A DNA stretch of 64,000 nt from Paenibacillus mucilaginosus 3016 (lineage in GTDB: Bacteria > Bacillota > Bacilli > Paenibacillales > NBRC-103111), in assembly GCF_000250655.1 (NCBI RefSeq), contig NC_016935.1, forward strand, positions 505,501-569,500, read 5' to 3'. Below are positions 58,444 through 64,000 of the stretch, piece after piece. How positions within the stretch are numbered: position 1 is the first letter of the stretch; each line of letters begins with the position of its first letter. The position numbers and the translations under genes are program-made. Under the pieces are notes generated by a model. The model ran no database searches, was not told where the DNA came from, and saw only the letters and a list, made by a program, of their open reading frames with translations.

Positions 58444-59034
58444 ATGCCGGCCAAAGAATACAGAAATAACCGCGTGATCGAGAACCGCGAACAGATCGAG
58501 CACCATGTCCGCGAGATTCTTCGGTTGATCGGTGAAGATGTGGACCGTGAAGGTCTGCATGACACCCCGGCACGCGTAACACGCATGTATGAAGAGATTT
58601 TCGCAGGCTATGAAGCCGATGTCAAAGACATCCTCGGCGTGGCATTCGACGAGAAGCACGAAGAGCTGGTCATTGTCAAAGATATCGTCTACTACAGCCA
58701 GTGCGAGCACCATATGGCGCCTTTCTTCGGGCGGATCCATATCGGATATATCCCGAGCGGGAAGATCGCGGGACTGAGCAAATTCGCGCGTCTGGTGGAG
58801 GCCGTCACCCGCCGCCTCCAGGTGCAGGAACGCATTACCTCGGAGCTCGCCGACATCATCGAAGGGGAGCTGGAGCCCCACGGCTGCATGGTCGTGGTGG
58901 AAGGCGAGCATCTGTGCATGTGCGCCCGCGGCGTCAAGAAGCCGGGCAGCAAGACGATCTCCTCGGCTGTGCGCGGCGTATTCCGTACGGATGCGTCCTC
59001 CCGTGCCGAGTTCCTGTCCCTGATCAAGGACTAG
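58444..59034 (+). CDS. folE: GTP cyclohydrolase I (type IA)
   Basis: 196 residues. It converts GTP to dihydroneopterin triphosphate, the first step of folate and, in many bacteria, of queuosine synthesis. Zn ligands are in [14 protein letters not shown] and [14 protein letters not shown]; the catalytic region [27 protein letters not shown] is intact. It starts 70 nt behind the YneF-like gene and is probably part of the same cluster; AGGAGGG precedes the ATG. Confidence 0.97.
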   Translation: MPAKEYRNNRVIENREQIEHHVREILRLIGEDVDREGLHDTPARVTRMYEEIFAGYEADVKDILGVAFDEKHEELVIVKDIVYYSQCEHHMAPFFGRIHIGYIPSGKIAGLSKFARLVEAVTRRLQVQERITSELADIIEGELEPHGCMVVVEGEHLCMCARGVKKPGSKTISSAVRGVFRTDASSRAEFLSLIKD

Positions 59035-59053
59035 CCTGTTTCGACCGGAATAC

Positions 59054-59106
59054 AAGAGCGCAGGACCATCTCCCCTGGAGGAGACGGTTCTGCGCTCTTT
59101 GTTGTT
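59054..59106 (+). terminator. Intrinsic terminator after folE
   Basis: A 20-bp stem with two mismatches (AAGAGCGCAG... / ...CTGCGCTCTT) is followed by TTTGTTGTT. Confidence 0.88.
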
Positions 59107-59142
59107 CAGCCATGGTCCTGGGACGGGGCACAGGGGTGGACA

Positions 59143-60420
59143 TCAAAAAGGAGGCCACTTGAGCCCGCGTGCGGCTTCCAGGCGTTCGTTCACGTGCTCC
59201 CAGTGTATAGTGTTCCACCAGGCTTCAATGTAGCGTGCACGGTCGTTCCGGTAGCGGACATAGTAAGCATGCTCCCAGACGTCGAGTACGAGGAGCGGGA
59301 TGACGTCCCACTGGGATAAGTTCTGGTGCTTCTCCGCCTGCAGGATCTCGAGCCTGTGGCTGCGCGGACTCCAGACGAGAAGCGCCCATCCGCCGCCTTC
59401 CACCTTCTCGGCGGCCGCGCTGAACTGCTTGCGGAAAGGGGAGAAGCCGCCGAAGGACTTCTTAAGGTCCGCCGCAATGGTGCCGGTGGGCGGACCGCCC
59501 CCTCCGGGCTTCATCACCTGCCAGAACAGCGTATGGAGGTAATGCCCCGCTCCGTGGAAGGCGGTTTCCCGCTCCCAATGCTTCACGAGGGCATAATCGC
59601 CGATCTCCCGGGCGCGGGCCAAGGCAAGCTCCGCTTTATTGAGGCCCTCCACATAGCTTAAGTGATGCTTGGTGTGGTGCAGGCGCATCGTTTCTTTGTC
59701 GATATGGGGTTCGAGAGCATCGTACGGATAAGGAAGCGGAGGGAGCCGATGTCCGCCGATGGGAACCGGCTTGGCATAAGCCGGGACGGGCCGGATGCCC
59801 ATGGTCCAGACCCCCTCCTGGGTTGCCGTGGCGCCGGAGCTGTCATAAGGCTCTTCCGGCGGCTGGGCTTCAGACGGATCCCCCCCAGTGTCGTGGGCAG
59901 AGAGCGGGTGCCCATCCGATCCTCCCTGTCCCTCTTGTCCGGTCTGCGCGTCGTCTGGTGCGAAGCTTCCCCCGGAGAGTCCCTCCTCGTATGCTCCAGG
60001 CCCTCCTGCGGCGGCCTGGAGCACACCGAGGAAGTACTCCGACTCCCGGATGAGATGAAGGAGTATCGCGCGGAGGGGAGGCTGGGTCCGAATCGTTCGG
60101 CTTCTCTCCATGAGCAGGTGGAGCTGCCGGACGAAGGCCTGCGATTGGACAGCCGAGGCCTCCAGGAAGCGCCGCACTTCCTGCCGCAGAGCCGGGGAGG
60201 CGGGAGCCGGCCTGCGGAGCAAGGCCTCGATCCAGCGCCCGGCGGAGGTTTCGGCCCGGGCCAGCACGACCTCCCATTCCTGCAGCAGCCTTTTGTAGTC
60301 GGGTTCAAGGGCGGGGGCCAGCTCGCGGATGACGACCGTATGCTCACGCTCCTGCCCTTTCCAGAAGCGCGTCTCCTCGAGCAGTCTGAGCGGCGTGAGC
60401 GCACCGTAAGCATACTGCAT
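59143..60420 (-). CDS. Fe/Mn superoxide dismutase fused to an N-terminal helical domain
   Basis: 425 residues from ATG 60420, 10 nt after GGGGAGG. The C-terminal half (about 225-420) is a complete SOD: HIDKETMRLHHTKHH (first His), AGHYLHTLFW (second His), [15 protein letters not shown] (Asp and His), and WNTIHWEHVNERL. The N-terminal 150 residues are predicted helical (LRLLEETRFWKGQEREHTVVI, VLARAETSAGRWIEALL, LILHLIRESEYFLGVL-type) and resemble DUF2935-like four-helix domains; an acidic, Gly-rich linker (about 155-210) joins them. B. subtilis SodF is also longer than SodA. No signal peptide is seen. Confidence 0.88.
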   Translation of the reverse strand: MQYAYGALTPLRLLEETRFWKGQEREHTVVIRELAPALEPDYKRLLQEWEVVLARAETSAGRWIEALLRRPAPASPALRQEVRRFLEASAVQSQAFVRQLHLLMERSRTIRTQPPLRAILLHLIRESEYFLGVLQAAAGGPGAYEEGLSGGSFAPDDAQTGQEGQGGSDGHPLSAHDTGGDPSEAQPPEEPYDSSGATATQEGVWTMGIRPVPAYAKPVPIGGHRLPPLPYPYDALEPHIDKETMRLHHTKHHLSYVEGLNKAELALARAREIGDYALVKHWERETAFHGAGHYLHTLFWQVMKPGGGGPPTGTIAADLKKSFGGFSPFRKQFSAAAEKVEGGGWALLVWSPRSHRLEILQAEKHQNLSQWDVIPLLVLDVWEHAYYVRYRNDRARYIEAWWNTIHWEHVNERLEAARGLKWPPF

Positions 60421-60518
60421 GAACAAAAAACCTCCCCATCCGTTACCGTAAGGAGCCGGCCTGGTCCAGGTGCGGCTCCATCGGAAACAGTGTATTCGGG
60501 GAGGTTCTGCGGTATGTG

Positions 60519-61547
60519 TCACCGGCTCTGTCCGTGCTTCACGACCTCGGGCGATCCGGTCGAGAGCGTCTGCAGGAAGCCGGTCGTCATCTGCAGGTAG
60601 GTTTTCTTGTGAGCGCGGTAGATCAGCTCATGGCCGTCTTTCTCCAGCAGCCACAGCTGCGACCCGGACTGGTCCTTCTGGAGCTGGTAGATGCTCTCCA
60701 CCATGTTCCAGGGCGCTTTAAGGTCTTCCTTGCCGTGAATGAAGAAGATCGGGATATCGTACTTCGTTTCCTTCACCGTCTGGTAAGGCACCTGGTTCAG
60801 GCTGACGCCGTTGAGCAGAGGGAAGAACATATGAACGAGCCCTTGCGAGAACTTCGGCAGATTGGCAACCTGCTTCATGTTGTGGTACAGGGTCTCGGGC
60901 TCCAGAACGAAGGTGCTGTCGAGGATCATGCCATCGATGTCCTTCGTTAGCAGAGCGGCCTGCAGGGCGGTGCCGGCTCCCATGGAGAAGCCCCAGACGT
61001 AGACCCGGTCCGCGCCGCGGTCTTTGGCGTACTGCACCGCACCCAGCAGCTCCTGGGATTCCCGAAGACCGCCGGTAACGTTCCAGTCCGGCTGCACGTA
61101 GCCGTAATCGAACATCACAACGTTGAAGCCCATTTTATGCGCAGCTTTGGCCAGATCGTAGATCGGCACCCAGATTTCTTCACGGTTGCCGCCGTAGCCG
61201 TGGGAGAAGACCACCGTCTTGCGGGAGTTGGCCGACTCCATCTCGGACGGGATATACCAGCCGGACAGGGTAGACGATCCGTTCAAGCTCGGGAAGGTGA
61301 TGTCTTCGTACGCCGTTCCGATCGACAGGGCCGGATTGGATCGCAGCGGATCGATATGCGGCCGGGCGAGCGTCCAGGCGATATATGCATGGAATGCCAT
61401 CAGGAGGCTGAATAAGAGCAGCAGAACGGACAGCAGGCCGATCAAGAGGCCCTTGTGCCGGCGGACGAAGGTTCGTCTGACAGCGGTTTCAACGGTGGTG
61501 GGGTTTATGGGTACAGATGAATAGGATGATGAAGAATTGGTTTCCAT
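60519..61547 (-). CDS. Membrane-anchored alpha/beta hydrolase
   Basis: 342 residues from ATG 61547, 7 nt after GGGAGGG. A short cytoplasmic tail, one membrane helix (about 33-55), and an extracellular alpha/beta hydrolase domain. The oxyanion region is VVFSHGYGGNREE, the nucleophile elbow GFSMGAGTA (Ser about 188), and the later FIHGKEDLKAP and DGHELIY supply Asp and His. BAAT/DAP-type esterase or peptidase relatives are common; the substrate is unknown. It lies 98 bp upstream of the SOD fusion gene on the same strand and may be cotranscribed. Confidence 0.9.
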   Translation of the reverse strand: METNSSSSYSSVPINPTTVETAVRRTFVRRHKGLLIGLLSVLLLLFSLLMAFHAYIAWTLARPHIDPLRSNPALSIGTAYEDITFPSLNGSSTLSGWYIPSEMESANSRKTVVFSHGYGGNREEIWVPIYDLAKAAHKMGFNVVMFDYGYVQPDWNVTGGLRESQELLGAVQYAKDRGADRVYVWGFSMGAGTALQAALLTKDIDGMILDSTFVLEPETLYHNMKQVANLPKFSQGLVHMFFPLLNGVSLNQVPYQTVKETKYDIPIFFIHGKEDLKAPWNMVESIYQLQKDQSGSQLWLLEKDGHELIYRAHKKTYLQMTTGFLQTLSTGSPEVVKHGQSR

Positions 61548-62162
61548 AGCGGTTCCCTCCCAAGGAAGTGAGCTGAGATGACTGGTTGCGGCAGACGACG
61601 CAGGCGGGGCCCTGATCCACTTCGATCCTGGCAGCTTTCGGTCCGGCGTACCGGAAGGGAGAGGCTGTTGCAATCGCTAAGGAAAACATCCGATGGAGGA
61701 TGGCAGGCTCCAACCCGATCCGGACGATATGATCGGATAGGCCGGCATGAACCGGGATATACATAAGAATGCGGCAGGCGGTTTTTCCAATAATATCGGT
61801 GGAAGCGGTCCGTTTTCTTTAAAATAATTAAGAAGCTTTATCTCACCAGGGCTCGATTCGGTCATCTTATATTTCTAAAACGCGCTCATTGTCCTCGAAG
61901 GACGGTGAAGCCGTTTATCTTGCATATAAGCTGAATAATCAGATAATTTACTTCTATTTCTATAGTAAAGGGACGAGGGCGTTCCCGTCAATGTTCGTCG
62001 AAAATTGTAAGCCTCCTGTAATCTTGCCGTAACATACGCCGGTTTGGGACAATTCCCGATGCGGGTATAGGGGGATGCGGGAGGAAACGATATAGGAATA
62101 TCAGCCAAAATGGGCTATAATAGATTTCAACCAGTGAAACGATATTTCGGGGGGTGAAAGGA
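61548..62162. other. Gene-free region
   Basis: 615 bp between the hydrolase and IclR genes. It contains the second copy of the 19-bp repeat and a TATAAT (62116-62121) that may be the IclR gene's -10. Short frames of about 60 codons lack ribosome sites. Confidence 0.6.
61839..61857. repeat. Copy 2 of a 19-bp intergenic repeat
   Basis: Identical to 13057-13075 (TATCTCACCAGGGCTCGAT), same orientation. Flanking bases diverge at once on both sides. Confidence 0.6.
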
Positions 62163-62906
62163 ATGGAAGATGGCAAATTAACGGTTCGTGCGGTGGAGCG
62201 GGCTCTCGATATTCTGCTCTGCTTCACGGAGGCGGAGGATTTGAGCCTGACGGAGATCTCGGCCCGGGTAGGTCTGCACAAGAGCACGGTCCATCGGCTG
62301 CTCGCCTCGCTTGAAGGCAAGGGCTTCATCATCCGCCATCCGGCTACAGAGCGGTACCGGCTCGGTTTCCGGATCTGGGAGCTGTCCGCGAATCTGACCC
62401 ACAGCGACGACCCTGCCGTCATCCTGCTGCCTGAGCTGGAGCGGCTGCGCGACCAGCTGGGGGAGACGGTCTCGCTCTATGTGCGCGACGGCCTCGAACG
62501 CGTGCGCGTGCAGGCCGTGCAGAGCAATCAGGCCATCCGCCGCGTCGCCCCGATCGGAGCCCGGCTGCCGCTCTATGTCGGCGCCTCGAGCAAAGTGCTC
62601 GTGGCCTTTGCCGATCCCGCGGAGCAGCAGGCGCTGCTGGCGGACCCGGCCTGGCCGCCCGCTTCAGACCCCGCCGCTTACGAGCAGCAGCTGGCGGAGG
62701 TACGCTCGCTGGGCTACGCTACCAGCGTCGAAGAACGCGAGCCCGGCGCCGCCGCCGTCTCCGTCCCCGTCTTCGACCGGGCGGAGAAGCTGGTCGCCGC
62801 GCTCGCGGTGTCCGGCCCCTCCAACCGGCTGACGGTGGAGCTGATGAAAGAGCACGCGCCGCTGCTCATGGATGCGGCCCGGCGGATGGGGAAGATGCTG
62901 CGCTGA
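62163..62906 (+). CDS. IclR-family transcriptional regulator
   Basis: 247 residues from ATG 62163, after GGGGGGTG. An N-terminal winged helix-turn-helix (about 8-65, VERALDILLCFTEAEDLSLTEISARVGLHKSTVHRLLASLEGKGFI) is followed by the IclR ligand-binding GAF-like domain (about 80-245, with VGASSKVLVAFADP and the usual late Cys replaced in EEREPGAAAVSVPVFDRA). Such regulators govern carbon or aromatic catabolism; no target gene is adjacent on this side and the next gene is convergent aconitase. Confidence 0.93.
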   Translation: MEDGKLTVRAVERALDILLCFTEAEDLSLTEISARVGLHKSTVHRLLASLEGKGFIIRHPATERYRLGFRIWELSANLTHSDDPAVILLPELERLRDQLGETVSLYVRDGLERVRVQAVQSNQAIRRVAPIGARLPLYVGASSKVLVAFADPAEQQALLADPAWPPASDPAAYEQQLAEVRSLGYATSVEEREPGAAAVSVPVFDRAEKLVAALAVSGPSNRLTVELMKEHAPLLMDAARRMGKMLR

Positions 62907-63011
62907 GCCGCAGCATCGGTTTCTGCCGCAGCCCCTTCTTGCAAGGGGGTCTGCAGCGGAACCCCTCCTTTCAGGCTGCCGCCCATTCCCGAATTTTTCT
63001 ATATGTATGTC

Positions 63012-63064
63012 AAAAAAAGCCTTAGGGCCCTCTCTCCGGAAGGAGAGAAGCCCAAGGCTTTTTG
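63012..63064. terminator. Bidirectional terminator between the IclR gene and aconitase
   Basis: AAAAAAGCCTT...CTCTCC pairs with GGAGAG...AAGGCTTTTT around a GGAA loop, with one or two mismatches. T runs exit on both strands. Confidence 0.92.
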
Positions 63065-63102
63065 GTGTAACTTGATGGTCAGCTTGCCGGCCAGCGGGAT
63101 GC

Positions 63103-64000
63103 TTACGCCATGATCTGGCGAAGCACGGTTTGCAGAATACCGCCGTTACGGTAGTAGTCTACATCCACATAGCTGTCGAGACGGGCGATAACTTCGAAGG
63201 AGAAGCTTGTTCCGTCTTCGCGGGTTACGTTGACCGTTACTTTTTGACCCGGCTGAACATCGTTGCTCAGACCTACGATATCGAACGTTTCGGTACCGGT
63301 CAGGCCGAGCGTGCTCCAGCCTTGGCCTTCCTGGAACTGCAGCGGCAGAACGCCCATGCCGACGAGGTTGGAACGGTGAATCCGCTCGAAGCTTTCGGCG
63401 ATAACGGCTTTGACGCCGAGGAGGAACGTACCTTTGGCCGCCCAGTCACGGGAGGAGCCGGTGCCGTACTCTTTACCTGCGATAACGACCAGGTTCGTGC
63501 CCTGCTCTTGATACTTCATGGAAGCATCGTATACGGACATGACTTCGCCGGTTGGCAGGTAAGTCGTTACGCCGCCCTCAGTGCCCGGAGCCACTTGGTT
63601 ACGGATCCGGATGTTCGCGAAGGTACCGCGCATCATCACGTCGTGGTTACCGCGGCGGGAACCGTAGGAGTTGAAGTCTTCTTTCTTCACGCCGTGCTCC
63701 ATAAGGAATTTACCCGCTGGGGAATCCGGCTTGATGTTACCTGCAGGCGAGATGTGGTCCGTTGTAACGGAATCGCCGAGCAGGAGCAGCGTTTTGGCGC
63801 CGCGGATATCGGCGATGTCGTTGAGTTCCGAACCGAGGTTCTCGAAGAACGGCGGGTTGGCGATGTACGTGGAGTTGTCGTCCCACTCGTACAGCTCGCC
63901 TTCCGGTACGTTGATCGCGTTGAAGCGCTCGTTGGAACGGAACACGTTCGCGTACTTCTCGCGGTACAGGTCCGCACTCATGCCCTGCGTGAACGCTTCG
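63103..64000 (-). CDS. acnA: Aconitate hydratase A, C-terminal part (5' end beyond window)
   Basis: The last 298 or so residues of aconitase, reading [16 protein letters not shown] from the window edge. It interconverts citrate and isocitrate in the TCA cycle and, as apo-protein, binds RNA in Bacillus (CitB). The swivel domain is visible: [95 protein letters not shown]. The 4Fe-4S cysteines lie in the missing part. The terminator behind it is shared with the IclR gene. Confidence 0.96.
   Translation of the reverse strand, partial: EAFTQGMSADLYREKYANVFRSNERFNAINVPEGELYEWDDNSTYIANPPFFENLGSELNDIADIRGAKTLLLLGDSVTTDHISPAGNIKPDSPAGKFLMEHGVKKEDFNSYGSRRGNHDVMMRGTFANIRIRNQVAPGTEGGVTTYLPTGEVMSVYDASMKYQEQGTNLVVIAGKEYGTGSSRDWAAKGTFLLGVKAVIAESFERIHRSNLVGMGVLPLQFQEGQGWSTLGLTGTETFDIVGLSNDVQPGQKVTVNVTREDGTSFSFEVIARLDSYVDVDYYRNGGILQTVLRQIMA

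Noticed and set aside
61677..61865. 62-codon minus-strand frame in the gene-free region
   Set aside because: No Shine-Dalgarno, no conservation signal visible, and it contains the 19-bp repeat.
1..64000. CRISPR arrays, tRNA/rRNA genes, IS elements, prophage
   Set aside because: No regularly spaced repeats, no transposase or phage proteins and no cloverleaf or rRNA sequence was noticed on reading.

Overview
The window looks like a chromosomal segment of a GC-rich, endospore-forming Firmicute, most likely Paenibacillus or a close relative. This is an inference from gene content: three S-layer-homology (SLH) proteins, a YhcN/YlaJ-type sporulation lipoprotein, a Bacillus-style caa3 oxidase operon (ctaCDEF plus ctaG), bacilliredoxin, YneF-, NtdP- and HxlR-type genes, strong AGGAGG-type ribosome binding sites, and Gram-positive intrinsic terminators. 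I see no prophage, IS element, CRISPR array, rRNA or tRNA. This is ordinary backbone with a few unusual proteins.

Layout. 1-7.4 kb: a DEAD-box helicase cut by the left edge, a sporulation lipoprotein, then the caa3 cytochrome c oxidase operon with ctaG and a DUF420-type membrane protein. 7.4-16.1 kb: mostly minus-strand genes (methyltransferase, a frameshifted TIM-barrel gene, an NlpC/P60 wall hydrolase, HxlR regulator, radical SAM and MOSC proteins, an aldolase-like enzyme), with a membrane-thioredoxin fusion and an ACT-domain malic enzyme on the plus strand. 16.4-26.8 kb: Nudix hydrolase, an SLH protein, small membrane and unknown proteins, a cation efflux protein, and a 1954-residue SLH protein with 14 divergent Ig-like repeats. 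26.9-32.3 kb: lplT and aas (lysophospholipid recycling) behind a convincing FapR operator, then an HI0933-type flavoprotein. 32.5-40 kb: chemotaxis receptor, CBS/CorC membrane protein, second cation efflux protein, two small unknown genes, bacilliredoxin and nadE. 40-48.5 kb: manganese catalase, bioA, acpS, a c-type cytochrome coupled to a membrane protein, AraC regulator, mutY, Crp/Fnr regulator, LysE exporter and sodA. 48.6-53.1 kb: a frameshifted low-complexity lipoprotein and an SLH-anchored subtilisin. 53.3-59.1 kb: GNAT acetyltransferase, then a compact cluster ntdP-like, signal peptidase I, queG, ogt, HD-GYP-like, yneF-like and folE. 59.1-64 kb: an unusual long superoxide dismutase fusion, an alpha/beta hydrolase, an IclR regulator and the 3' part of aconitase.

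How the genes work together. Several encode aerobic respiration and defence against its by-products (caa3 oxidase, cytochrome c, two superoxide dismutases, Mn-catalase, bacilliredoxin, MutY, Nudix). Others build or tailor the cell surface (three SLH proteins, NlpC/P60, signal peptidase, lysophospholipid recycling). The most interesting items are the giant repeat protein with its structured leader and Spo0A-like boxes, the FapR site in front of aas-lplT, the six-helix membrane domain fused to a ResA/TlpA thioredoxin, the superoxide dismutase with an extra N-terminal helical domain, a membrane protein translationally coupled to a cytochrome c lipoprotein, and two genes broken by apparent single-base indels.

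Start codons were chosen mainly by Shine-Dalgarno position, so many differ from the longest possible reading frame. All family assignments come from recognising motifs by eye; no database search was run.
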